Shown here one piece after another: positions 9,762-21,116 of a stretch of 64,000 nt of DNA. Position 1 is the first letter of the stretch. Each line of letters begins with the position of its first letter. Location of the stretch: positions 141,178,897 through 141,242,896 of the forward strand of contig NC_081407.1 in NCBI RefSeq assembly GCF_030272615.1. Direction: 5' to 3'. The position numbers and the translations under genes were made by a program. Below the pieces are notes generated by a model. It did not search any database. It worked only from the letters and a program-made list of their open reading frames with translations, and was not told where the DNA came from. The DNA comes from Cryptomeria japonica (taxonomy: Eukaryota; Streptophyta; Pinopsida; Cupressales; Cupressaceae).

Positions 9762-12384
9762 GATTCTAACAAATTTGTTGCAGAAAGGAGCTTAATCTTA
9801 GAATATTTAGATAGTTAGGATTTTCACTAACTTAGTTAAGTTAGTTTAAATTTTTGAACGTCTTTTATTCTTAAAATTGAACTCACTTATTTCTTTTGGG
9901 CTATAAAAAGAACCACTATCGAAATTTTTTTTGCTTTTATAGGAGAAAAACTTTATTTGGGCTCTAAAAAGAACAACACAAAATTTTCTTTTTCGCAAAA
10001 ATAGAGCTTAAAAAGAACCTCACCATCCTTTGGTGCATAAAAGGATCCACTTTTATTTTTCAAAGGAAAGAACCTCACCTCAAAAATTTTGTTACAATTA
10101 AAGAGAGAAGTGATTCCCCTTTTGCTTATCGATGTTTATTTGTTGACCAAATCGAACCTTTTACTTTGTTGACACGGTTATTTCCTTAGATTAAATAATC
10201 ATTGCTTTGAGGAAGTAAAATTAACACCATGCTTTTTCTTGGAGCAACATCTCCCAGTAGAGGTTAGAAAATCACTGAATTGAAGGTTTAAAAAGAATTT
10301 GTGATTGCCTTGAATCGAAAGAGGAAGGTATATGCTCTCCCCTTAACTGGGTGATCCAAAAAACCAGACCTCTCTTAAAAAGCTTTCTTTCCTTCAAAAC
10401 ATTTTACGTCCTTTAGCAGGTCTGCTTTCCCAAGGAGTTGAAATCAACTCTTAAAGCCGTTTATGGTCAGTGTGAAGGGAACGACCTAAGTGGGGAATGA
10501 CTTTGACGCCAAGAATTCCAACCCACTATAATCAAACGTGGAAAGTGACGAAAGTCCTTTTCAACGGTTGCGCGCAGCGATTAGCCTTCCCCCAGTATAT
10601 TGGAGATACGTAAAGCCTTTGTTCTAAAGGTTGGGAAGCCTCCTGAGGGAGTTTATCACTGACGGCCGAACGGGAAGCCTATTATGAACCATAGAAATAG
10701 AAGCTTTGAACCGAGTCAGTAACCAGACATTTATAGCATCATAGTGCAAGGGTGGGGAAGAATCCGCCCCCAAGATTACTCACCATATATCTCCCAAGAT
10801 AACTACTCAACTGTGAAGCGATTCACTTTGAATTAATTTCTGGCAAAAGGCAAAAAAACAGGCACCCTCTAGGGGGTGACATGGCTGTTTGAGCTGACGG
10901 AGTATCGAGACTAGTGGGCTATGATGTTATTTATGACCTTTGAATAAAGAGTCTTTTTGAAGTGTATTATTCGTATCCAAACCTGTTAAAACATTGGGGA
11001 TTTGAACACATCCTCGCAGAACATACACTTTTTGTTAGATTAGGCAAAATGGTTGTACTTTTTGTGTCGTGCTTGCATTTACTACTTCAGAAAATCATCC
11101 ATCAAACCTAAAAAATTCACAACAAAAATCCAAAATTTACAAAAAACCAACCAAAGAAAAAAAAAATCAGGGCAGTTTAGCGCATAAGAGCAACTTCTTA
11201 GTGCGTGAGGTACTTTTGTTAGCCCATCCAACCATCAAGTTAGCACGTCAGTTCCAAACAGTAGTGTTTTTATCCTAAAATCAAAACAGTGTGAAAACAT
11301 TTAGCGCATCAGAAAAACAGTCTAGCACGTGGAAGCATCAGCTTAGCGCGTGGAAACCCAACATTAGCACATCAGGTTCAAAAGTTAGCGCGTTACAGGC
11401 TCAGGCTAGCGCATGACTTTTTAAACAGATAGAAAACAATTTTTGAACAGTCAAAACTTTAGCGCGTGTGGTCCTTATTTTAGCGCGTGAAGTAAATTGG
11501 GTAGCGCATCTTGTCTTTGTTTTAGCGCACGACCAAAATAAAAAAGGCAAGGGGCAAAACAGTGAGGAATTTTAAAAATTTTGAAAACATTTTCAGAAGC
11601 CTTTTTCCATCAACATCATTTTTCATCAAAATGGAGTAGCCAAAACAAACCGTTAAAACTATTTCTTGAGCTAAATTTGTGTCAAAACAAATGTTGTAAA
11701 AATCCTAAACTGATCGCACGATAAAACATGTCTATCTTATCATAATCCAGAAACCTCATCATCAGTATCAACAGAATCCTTTACCATCTTACGGATTTCA
11801 TCTCAAAAACACTTGTTTAAAATTTTCAAGTTGTCAAATCAAGTCTCCATATCGGGAGGCTTTTATCCATAACATTTGACACGCTTTGTCGTGAAGGGGC
11901 ATCTAAGCCTTCACTTTGATAGAGTAAGATTTGAAATTTTTCAAACAAGATCAACTAAATCCAAACAAATCAAAGGAAACCATTGATTACTCATGCATGA
12001 CTAATCCCCATATTCTGAGGAGAAAAAACCTTTATCGTAACATCACGTTGAAGAAATAACAACCTAGTTTTTCCAAGTTCATCAAAAGAAATAAGTTTTT
12101 ATACATCAATCGTCAACTCTTCAAATCTCATCGGGTATTCCTTCATCACGTCAAACGTTATATCCAAAACAAATCCAATGAATTTGACAAAGAACCTTTA
12201 AAAACAAGAGCCTACTGTCAAAAGTCTGCTTTTAATCAAATCATAAACCGCGGAGGAAAGATCAATCCAGCATTCTTACCCGATGAGTGTATCACTTATA
12301 ACACATCTCGACCAAAACCACCCACCTCCAAGCAACATATCAACGAGGATTTTGTCCCCTTCATCACTGAAAGTTTTTACTAAA
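9762..12384 (+). other. Long untranslated leader of the inner element
   Basis: About 2.6 kb between array 1 and the likely gag start, with no supported coding region. It contains array 2 (11178-11530). Sequence near 10313-11040 is less AT-rich and looks conserved leader-like, but no motif is recognised. Long leaders are known in Tat-like elements. Confidence 0.6.
11178..11530 (+). repeat. Phased octamer array 2 (TAGCGCRT, 21-nt grid)
   Basis: Octamer starts fall in three runs, each exactly 21 nt apart: 11178, 11199, 11220, 11241; then 11302, 11323, 11344, 11365, 11386, 11407; then 11460, 11481, 11502, 11523. The breaks between runs are 61 and 53 nt. Variants such as TAGCACGT and TAGTGCGT fit loss of a CpG from an ancestral TAGCGCGT. 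Spacers are unrelated. The orientation is the same as array 1 and both precede gag. Confidence 0.85.
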
Positions 12385-14235
12385 ATGCCTATTACTCGCT
12401 CTCAAAGAAACCAACAAAGCAAGACACACGCAGAGTCTAGTATGAATCGAAGGTTGTCAAATCCTTTTGAAGTTCCACACTTGGAAGAGACTGAAATTTC
12501 TGAAGCACTTCTTTAGGAATGTCAGGAAAACCCTTCATTCCAAAAGCTTGTAGAAAGGCTTATGGAAAATGACAAAGAAAAATATCTGCTCATGCTCACA
12601 AGTAAAGGCGTTAAACTTCCCGAAAATTTAGACACAAACATCTTTCGAAACAGATCTCGACAATATGCATATCAAGAACAACAAAGAGAAGAAGAAACTC
12701 GTAACTTTGAACAACACATACCTGAGCAACACATTCTAGAACAACGCATACCAGAAATGCGTATACCCAAGCTAGAAACTCCAGAGCAAAATATACCATT
12801 TAACACACCTTTTCAGCTGAGAACCAATACAAGGGAAGAACTCTTCCCTCAACAAGACAATATACCTTTGGCTACTCTTACTCAACAAATGCAAATGTTA
12901 CAATGACAAATACATGACATGCAACGAGGGACAACAGTGCGGTACTCTTTAAACGAAATCTGTCCTTATCCATTTGACAGAAGATTGAACATGGTGCCTT
13001 TTCCTCCAAACTCAGACGTTCTCAAATTTGATAAATATGATGGGAAAAGTGATCCCCGAGATCATGTTCGAGAATTTTGCACAATGAGTCTTGAATTTGC
13101 TCATGATGACACCTATCTGATGAGGTTATTCCCAAGAAGCTTGGGAGGGCAAACAATGGAATGGTTATCCAAAATTACACCACTTGTCAGATCATTTGAT
13201 GAATTGGTTAACAAATTCATAACTCAATACTCCTATAACATCCAACATGCCATAACCATGCTACATGTTTGCAACACCAAACAAAAGAACAATGAAACAT
13301 TCATGATATTCCTTCAACGCTGGCGATGTATGGTCTCCAGATATCCTCGAGATATTCCTGAAAAGGAGAAAATTGAAATCTTCATTGACAATTTGAATGG
13401 TGAAATGAGTTACAGGCTAAAGCTTCAATGCATACCGTCTTTCGCCAAATTGATTGAAAATGGCATTCAAGTAGAGGAAGCATGTGTCAAAAAGGGAACA
13501 CTCAAATTCTACAAGGAAGGAACAAACTCATCAAACTACAATAACCAAAACAACAACAACTTGGACAAGTCTCGATTCTGGACTCGAAACAAAAACGAAG
13601 GCAACAATGAAACGCATGATCCGAAATCTAAGCAACCAGTGCTCGCATTATCCAAAAATTCTCAGGCTACGAAAAATCCTAAAAGTACTAATCCAAATGC
13701 TAACACATATGCACCAAACACTGATAAGGGACAACTCAACACAAACAACACCAATGATACTCAAAGTAAAAACATGAATCCAGGACCTAACAACAATTCC
13801 CGAGACAACACGAACAATTTCCAAAAGCGTATCTTCACACCACTGGGGCAATCACTAGAATCAACATTCATAGAACTTTTGGCAAACAAGATTCTTTCTT
13901 TGCCTCCAATCAGCAACTATGAACCCCAAATCAAACCACCTTGGTGGAATGATTCACACTATTGTGATTACCATCATAACAAGGGTCATCGGGCGAACGA
14001 TTGCATGAGATTGAAACACGTGGTGCAAGATATGATTGATCGAGGTGACTTAATAGTAGATGGTCTCAAAACAAATGGTGATCATGGAGCCTTTAAAAAT
14101 CCTCTTCCAAATTATAACAAAGATGGAGCTTCAACCTCGAACGATACACGTGGAGCTCGTATCAACCATATCTACAACAACACCATAAATCACATAGCAG
14201 CTGAAGATCATCAAGTAAATGTCATCACCATCTGA
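12385..14235 (+). pseudogene. gag: gag of the inner element, with in-frame stops
   Basis: The structural protein that would coat the element's RNA. The likely start is the ATG at 12385 (MPITRSQRN). One frame runs on to 16581. Stops break it at 12514-12516 (TAG), 12904-12906 (TGA) and 14233-14235 (TGA); each is one C-to-T step from a sense codon. Near 12700-12800 is a proline repeat of the kind EQHIPEQHILEQRIP. From 12919 the retrotransposon Gag domain follows, with FDKYDGKSDPRDHV near residue 35 and WLSKITPLVRSFDEL near residue 80. A zinc knuckle of form C-x2-H-x4-H-x4-C (CDYHHNKGHRANDC) starts at about 13963. The middle is Asn/Thr-rich. No intact product can be made without readthrough. Confidence 0.85.
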
Positions 14236-14847
14236 GATCAGCGTAATCATGAATCTGTCAACGTAACAACCCGAACTCAGAAATATGTCTTAAAAGGACA
14301 TACGTCACCTGCAACTACTACACCAAAAATCCAATATGACTTGGTTAGCCAACTACGCAAAACTCCAGCTCAGATATCTATACTAGAATTGCTGAAACTA
14401 TCACTGAAGCACAAAGACATATTGGAACAAGCACTATTGGAAACCAATGTACCTCAAAATCTGGATACAAATAGATTTCAAGCCATGGTCGCCCATATGA
14501 CTGGACCTCATAACCTCACCTTCTCAGAGCATGACAATACTTCCTTGAGCCATCCGCATAACACTCCTCTCGATATCAAAGTCACTGTTTGCAAACACCG
14601 AGTAAAACGAGTCTTAATAGATGGAGGAGCTAGACTTAATATATGTACTTTAAAGCTTATCCGTGCATTAGGCTTTTCAGAAGAGTCTATTGATCCTTGT
14701 AAGAAGATTACCATAAAGGCATATGATGATGAGGAAAGGTCCTCTAAAGGAACTGTGATGTTACCCATTCAAGTAGGATCAGTGCAAAAAGATACTATGT
14801 GTCAGGTCTTAGACATAGATCTCACCTACAATATTTTGTTAGGGTGA
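14236..14847 (+). pseudogene. Aspartic protease region
   Basis: Continues the gag frame after the 14233 stop. From 14341 it reads about 168 residues. The retropepsin active site is VLIDGGARLNI (Asp near residue 94 of that segment), with Gly in place of the usual Ser or Thr after Asp, as often seen in plant Ty3/gypsy elements. The flap-to-end part finishes YNILLG, where the family normally continues with a Trp-Ile-His segment. Here a TGA at 14845-14847 intervenes, one C-to-T step from CGA, and PWIHEMQAV follows in frame. It would cleave the Gag-Pol polyprotein. Confidence 0.8.
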
Positions 14848-16581
14848 CCCTGGATACATGAAATGCAAGCAGTACCTTCTACATATCACCAGTGTGTCAA
14901 ATTTTCTTATGACGGACAAGAAGTCTCCATATCTGCTGATCACAATCTATTTCAACATTGCAATGCAATGGGGGTAGCCCAAGACAGTTTGGTTCCTCAT
15001 AATAGAGAGAAACAACGATCTTTAACATCAGATCTACAAACAACAAAGTCCAACTCCTTATTTGAAGACTTCAAGCAGAAAATGCAAATCAAAGACCAAG
15101 GCATGGGAGAATACTCTTTGGAGCCCCTATGTTTGGCCAAATTGCCAACATCACCTAGATCTCATGGGTTGCCTGCTACATCAACACATCTGGTCACTCA
15201 ACCCATCACCAAATTTGATGGTACCTTCATCCAATTGGGCACTCTAGCACATGAATCAGAAGACAAGGATGTTCTTAGCTGGTTATACAAAGATGAGGAA
15301 GAAGGTAACAGAGAAGCTGCTCTAGACATTGTTCTACCTACACACCTGTATGGAAAAGGATACTTAATCATGCAGCAAATGGGATATGACGGTAAAGGAC
15401 CTATTGGGAAACGCAGAGAAGGAGTCACTGAACCCATAGATCTTCCTTCACAACCCAGTGGAAACAAAGCAGGATTGGGTTGTGAGCTCACTTTCCTATT
15501 AAAAAGGCCACCCCGCCTAACTGCAAAACCTCAATGGAAAGTAAAGAAGAAGTACAAAGAAGAATCCTGGCAGGAAGCACTCTTTGAATCAGCAGAAACA
15601 ATCCGCAAGGCACGGGAACGTCAAGATCAGAAGTTACATCAGGAAAAGCTTCTAAGCCACAAAAGGGCCATATCTGTAGCAGTAGCTCATGTTCAGAATC
15701 CACTATTTCAAGAACCGATAAAATCATCTCCGGATACCTTTATTTCTCCCCAAGGAAGCACAGTCTATGAACAAATACAGAAAGTAGAAGCAAGATCTGA
15801 CACAGAATCAACAAAAACTATTAAAATGGTATCCATCATCAAATATTTGTTTTCACCATACAACATACCTGTTTACAGCACTGATAGAATCTGGAATGAT
15901 ACCTCAGAGACTAATTCCAATGAATATGAATGGGCTACCTGCTCCAATGCTATTACAGATATTCCTAATGATACTGATTCCATATCCCTTTCTCAAGAAG
16001 AACCTAACGCAGAAGATAGACCTCTTGAATTTGGACCACAAAATATCTATGACGCCAAGGAAAGCGAACAAAAACATTATGAACAAGTCTATATGGAAGA
16101 TAATACCATCGAAGACCTCGACGAAATCCTGGACTTCTTTAAAAACAAGAACAATCACGATGAAAACTCTGTCCTAACACTTACAGTAGCAGAACTTGAT
16201 CCACCTAACGATTCCTTACCGCTTGTCTTTCCTGACCTCATCGACTGGGATGAACCTGAAATCCATGATATACCAATTTTCTCAGATGATGAATCTATTA
16301 TCCATTACCTATGTACCATAAATCTGGAAACAGGCTCTACCAGTGAACAAAGTAACAATGTCTGCAAACCAGGGAGTGCCAAGTATCTCAGTCGCAAAAA
16401 TGAACCAAGTAAAAGATTTGATGCTGAAAACCAATCAATGGCAGCTCTAGATCACAAAAAAGTAAAAATAAAGGATGCATCTGAGGGTGAAAACCTTTTT
16501 AAGGCACCTAACGATGGGAGACTTGACACTCAAAGAAAATCCAAGAAATTAGCAAGATCGAGAAAAGAAAGGGAAATTTGA
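14848..16581 (+). pseudogene. Post-protease region with G-patch domain; RT absent
   Basis: Same frame as gag and protease, about 577 codons. It opens with the end of the protease fold (PSTYHQCVKF). A G-patch follows at about 15349-15490: GKGYLIMQQMGYDGKGPIGK and then a Gly-rich end with AGLG. G-patches bind RNA or RNA helicases. A charged region and a long acidic region come next. The usual continuation into reverse transcriptase is missing; instead the frame ends at 16579-16581 after a Lys/Arg-rich stretch, and the integrase tail begins in another frame. This marks a deletion of several kilobases. Confidence 0.75.
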
Positions 16582-16711
16582 ACCTAACTGGTTGGGTCCC
16601 TATGTCATCATATCAGTCTATGGATCAGGTACCTATCAGCTAACAACTTTAGAAGGAGATGTGCTCGACGAACCAACTAACAACATCCATCTGAAGAAGT
16701 ACTACACTTAA
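16574..16711 (+). pseudogene. Integrase C-terminal tail
   Basis: In frame +2 the sequence reads KFEPNWLGPYVI, then VYGSGTYQLTTLEGD, and ends HLKKYYT with TAA at 16709-16711. This is the usual last part of plant Ty3/gypsy integrase (F-P-W-GPY-I and YL-YY). Zinc-binding and DDE catalytic regions are absent upstream. The frame differs from the preceding ORF and overlaps its end, placing the deletion joint near 16.5 kb. Confidence 0.8.
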
Positions 16712-17659
16712 GTAGCCTAGTGCACAGAAAAAATCCAGAAAAAGCAAAAACACAAAATACAATAAAAACAAATGGTGAAAACCTGGTAAACAGGCGCTCT
16801 TGTGAAAAAATGACTCCTCTATCTATCTCCATACCATTTTATCCTTAAAAACACTATCGGCCATCGCCCGACACTTAGCACATATCCATTCAAGACATAC
16901 TTAGCATAGTCACTATCCTAGGTTATCCATATATATCCTCTTACCACATTCCACCATGGCTTGGAAATCACTGTACATATTCACATCAAGAGGCACACTC
17001 AGCTAGGGGCATTAAAATCATCAAAATTTGCGAGCATTCAAGACATCAAAACTATTTGCAAAACACAGAAGCATGGCATCCAACAACCAAAACTACGCTT
17101 CATCGCAAAGCAAAACAAAACAATCATCACAGAAATACCAAGGATGGATGATTTTCTGAAGTACTGAATGTTGCATTATCGCATATAAATCTTGACTATT
17201 TTTGCATTTTGAACTTTTTAAATTATTGGATTCTCTTCCTTTTCTCACTAAATGCTTCAAAGCTAGAGATCATGGGGAACTTCCAATATTTTCTTAGTCT
17301 TTTCTCTGGGAGGCGATCACTTGTATTGTATGAATACTTGCCTCGAGACGTGAAACATCAAATATCACTGAAGGCATGATTCCACTTCACACATACAAAT
17401 GATTTAATCTTGTCTGTTTATACGCAATACGCACTCAGGTCGTCCTGGTTCAATTATACCTTGACGCTTGTGCTATCTTGCAAAATAAAAAATCATGTAA
17501 ATTTTTCTTAGGTTATCATGGTTCAATTATACCATTATGCTTGTATAAATTTTCAACATATCCCAAAATCAAATCAATGTTCAATGATGACACTTATCTC
17601 GAAAGCAAATAACATATAGTTGTATCGGATGGCAAATGCAGAATGAGGATGCTCAAAAA

Positions 17660-17800
17660 CAAATAGTTACATATCATTTTACAATTAGTTGCATATCATT
17701 TTACAAATAGTTGCATATCATTTTCCAACAATTAGTTGCATATCATTTTACAATTAATAGTTGCATATCATTTTTCACTTAGTTACATATCATTATCATA
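17660..17800 (+). repeat. Short tandem repeat, AGTTGCATATCATTTTACAA unit
   Basis: About six imperfect copies of a 20-25 bp unit built on AGTTRCATATCATTTT. It is non-coding and lies in the convergent spacer. Confidence 0.75.
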
Positions 17801-17962
17801 CATCTCATTTTCAAGATACATCTCACAAACATATTCACAGCATACATCCTGCATCATACATTATATCATATATTTAAGCATTGCATCATCATCACATAAC
17901 GAAAAGAACACATAAGCACATCCATCCATATAACACACCACATGATCAAAGATAATGATGTC

Positions 17963-17963
<1 letters not shown>

Positions 17964-18031
<68 letters not shown>

Positions 18032-18081
18032 TGTATGTATATATATATATGTATATATATATATATTTATATATATATATC
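17964..18081. repeat. TA microsatellite
   Basis: Nearly uninterrupted TA dinucleotides with occasional C or G. Open frames here encode only Ile-Tyr runs and are not genes. Confidence 0.95.
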
Positions 18082-18182
18082 CCAAAAATGATCAAAATGT
18101 ACAAAATATATCATCACTGTGTCCAGTACAAAGAATACAATGATAAAAAAAATACAACAAAGATCATGTCTCTCAAGTATGG

Positions 18183-20116
18183 CTATCCCCTGATGGAGAT
18201 GGTCTGGCTCCAAATGTCCCCACCCCTGGATCTCCAGGGGGGTCCTGTCTCGATGGCCTTGTCACACCTCGGCTCTCGGACCGCGACCCAGTATTTCGAG
18301 ATCGACTGGATCTCGACTGTGTGAAGCTCTGTACTCGACGATCCCTAGGTACTGCAACCTCATAATGTCGCCGGTAGTACTCTGCCTCCTAAGTTCTCAA
18401 TGATAGCTCTCTCAGGGTGTCTCTCATCGGACCACCCGCCGTTGCTCTCTGCACACTGGCTGCAAGATCCTCCACTCGACCCCTCCGCTCTCTCTCTGTG
18501 TCCCGCTCAGTGGTCAACTACGCAATCTGTCGCTGATATGTCAAAACCTATGCTTGCAGCTGCTGTACAGTCACCTGTAGGGTCCGAATCTGAGCATCCT
18601 CAACATGAGTAGGGACCCGAACCCCTAGCGGTACCTGTGCAGGGGCATCCCCTCTCACTCTGCCTGTCCTCGGTGCTGGCGGTGGGAGCACATTCATCCT
18701 CCTCCTCTGCGCTGGTCGCCTCGCCTCATCAGTACCCCCCACTGCAGCTAGCACCTCCCTCACCCTTCCCTCTCCACCAGCTCCAATAGCTAATCTGCCT
18801 CTCCCCCTGTCTATCACCGCCTGTCTAACTGCTCTCTCCACACCTCTATCTCCTCTCCTCCCTCTATCTCCTCACCTCCCTCTCACTCCTCTCCCTCGTC
18901 GACCTCCTCCATCATCTCCATCATCCTCATCATCTCCCTCTCCCTCCTCATCATCATCATTGAATGTCGGCCGCGTCTCCTCTGGATCAGATATCCTGGC
19001 TACCGCCCACGCAACAAACAATCTCGCGAACTCATCAGTCATGCCCGCATCCAAAATCTCTGGGGCATAATCCCATATTTGACTCGCCAAACTAACAAAC
19101 TCCTCCACCGCCACCGCACTATCAATGGTCGGGCCCCAATCTGATACGTCCTGCCTCCATCATGCATATAAGCAAGCCCCCTGAGGTATACCCTACTGTC
19201 AACCAAACTGTCTCAAAACTCTGGTCACCACAAACCTCTCAATAACAAATGGGGTCCTCCCAATCAGGTATCTCGTCATAAAAACGTAGGGCATCTCCAT
19301 CCCGTCCTCCCCCCACACCTTGCACCCTGTATACGGTCGCCATGTAACCATATCGATGTCATCCAGCACTCTCCTCCAATGCTCTAGTTTGCCCAACTTT
19401 CGCTGGACAACTAGACCCCTGTATCCATAAGCATATGCACATCCCACGGGCCTATCTCTGTCTGCTAATGGTCTAGTAGCCAGAATGTACTCCCAGCACC
19501 ATACCTGTAACAGTGTCACACCAGCTGATAAATTGTCGTAACCGAGGTATACCACCTCATGCAAATCCCTGTATAGATGGGCTAGCATAGCCAATCCCCA
19601 TGCGAACCTATGGCCCTGTGTGACCATCTCCTCTAAAACCAGCCCCCATCCCACAGAGAATCTCTTTGACCTGCGATCAGGACAAAGGAATCCACCGATA
19701 AACCCTGCCAGTACTGATGGAAGTGGTGCATAATCCAGGTCTAAAAACTCCTGCCATGGGATCTGGTATCCACAGACTGTCTCATCATAAAAAATGCGGC
19801 GAAGTGCCTCTGTACCACCCTCCTCTGACTGCTCATATGGTAGTAGTGCACCTACTTCTGGTATGCGTAGGATCCTATAACAGTCCTCTGGTGTGACTGT
19901 CATCTCACCTGTGGGAAAATGAAAGGTGTTTGTGTCGCTATGCCACCTCTCTGCAAGTCCTGTAAGTAGCCCCCGGTTCACAGTGAACCAAGGCATATCC
20001 AACAGGGACATCAACCCACATCTCTCAATGATATCCAGGTCGGCCTGAGTCAACCACGGTATCAATGTCCACGGCCTCAGAAATCGCTCCCGCGATTGAA
20101 CCACGCCCAATCGGTC
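18183..20116 (-). pseudogene. Antisense plant mobile domain gene, exon 2
   Basis: Minus-strand frame starting GACCGATTGG just after a TAG acceptor at 20117. It encodes a plant mobile domain (PMD, also called aminotransferase-like): SRERFLRPWTLIPWL, ERCGLMSLLDM, then WHSDTNTFHFPTGEMTVTPE and RILRIPEVG. These are hallmarks of the family to which Arabidopsis MAIN and MAIL1 belong and which also occurs in mobile elements. About 305 codons are open to TGA at 19199. The same frame then continues past stops at 19193, 19160, 18872 and 18548 through an acidic run (DDDEEGEGDDED), an Arg/Gly-rich part and, in another frame, an Arg/Ser tail. Whether 19199 is the native stop or a decayed codon is unclear. 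No ATG starts exon 2. Confidence 0.8.
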
Positions 20117-21116
20117 CTATCAACAAGCAAAACAAATCCAATATCAGTTTCCACATCAAAACAAAGATATCACAATCCAACTCACATCAACAACATGAAA
20201 CAATTTGCTCATCTACATCAAGTTCAAAATCCTATCATTTCATATCAACTTGTAAAACAACTCAAGTTATCAAAAACCATATCAAAACTTGTAACACAAC
20301 TCAAGTCTCCAAAATCACATAAACTTGTAAAACAACTCAAGTTTCCCACCCATATCAGCTTGTAAAACAACTCAAGTTTCCAACCCATATCAGCTTGTAA
20401 CACAAATCAGGCTTCACACATTGAACTTGAATCAAGAGTGCAAAAACAAATCATCTTTTCATCAATACAACACATTGATATCTATGCATAACTTGACATA
20501 TCACAAATCAAAACAAGTTATATCGACACTCATATTGGACGAATCAATAAAACCCAAGACAACAAAACACAACAATTTCACAAATCAACTCATCTCGCAA
20601 ATTTTTTTCGCATGTGCTAAAATAGATTCTCGCTGCGCTAAAATCCACCCACGCGCTAATCTATTTACCCTATGTGCTAGACTAACTCTACTCGCTAATC
20701 TTTTGCCCCCATGCGCCACCCAACCTGCCCTATGCGCTAACCTATACCTCGCTGACGCTACCTGTTCGACCCTATGCGCTAGGTCTACCCTACACGCTAA
20801 AACCCCTTACCCATGCGAACCCCTGCGACCCCCATGCGCTAGGTCTACCCTACGTGCTACCCTGCTAACCTGACGCGCTACCCTATGTTTGACATGCGCT
20901 ATTTTCACTCCTTGCGCTAACCTAGACTTTCTATGCGCTACGCAATTTTATTTCGGGCGCAGCCCTAAAATTCATCTTCATGCGCTACCTAAATTTTCGT
21001 ATGTGCTACTTTGTGACTTTGACGCACTAAAATGCTAAAACTGAATTTCAAAAATCAAAAAATAACCAAAAACGACCAAATAAAAAATTAAAAAAGGGTC
21101 AAAAGTGTTGACTTAC
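20117..21116 (-). other. Predicted intron of the antisense gene
   Basis: On the minus strand the donor is CCA/GTAAGT (GT at 21116-21115) and the acceptor is TTTGCTTGTTGATAG (AG at 20118-20117) behind a T-rich tract. The length is exactly 1,000 nt and splicing is phase 0, joining exon 1 to the open PMD frame. It contains octamer array 3 and about five copies of CTTGTAAAACAACTCAAG (20249-20410, plus-strand text). This is a sequence-based prediction. Confidence 0.6.
20612..21029 (-). repeat. Phased octamer array 3, reverse orientation
   Basis: Plus-strand octamers read AYGCGCTA, the reverse complement of arrays 1 and 2. Their ends lie at 20619, 20640, 20658, 20679, 20697, 20718, 20739, 20760, 20781, 20799, 20820, 20841, 20859, 20880, 20901, 20919 and 20940, then 20987, 21008 and 21029. 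Steps are 21 or 18 nt, apart from one of 47. The array lies in the predicted antisense intron, so it reads TAGCGCRT relative to that transcript. Confidence 0.85.

Larger units (their letters stand above)
16712..18182. other. Spacer between sense and antisense modules
   Basis: No coding region is supported. A GGTTCAATTATACC segment occurs twice (about 17448 and 17520). The spacer holds the TTGCATATCATTTT repeat and a long TA microsatellite, listed separately. Convergent transcripts of gag and the antisense gene would end here. Confidence 0.6.

Noticed and set aside
9371-11530. CRISPR-like reading of the phased octamers with unique spacers
   Set aside because: The repeated part is only 8 nt, spacers are 13 nt, no Cas genes exist, and the setting is a plant retrotransposon.
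16712-17860. Reverse transcriptase hidden downstream of the integrase tail
   Set aside because: All frames were scanned for an RT core of the YVDD or FADD type and for RNase H motifs; none was found.
17861-18143. Overlapping ORFs on both strands rich in Ile and Tyr
   Set aside because: They are translations of the TA microsatellite.
20421-20873. 150-codon Cys/Ala-rich plus-strand ORF
   Set aside because: It arises from the octamer array whose steps are multiples of three, and lies in the predicted intron of the antisense gene.
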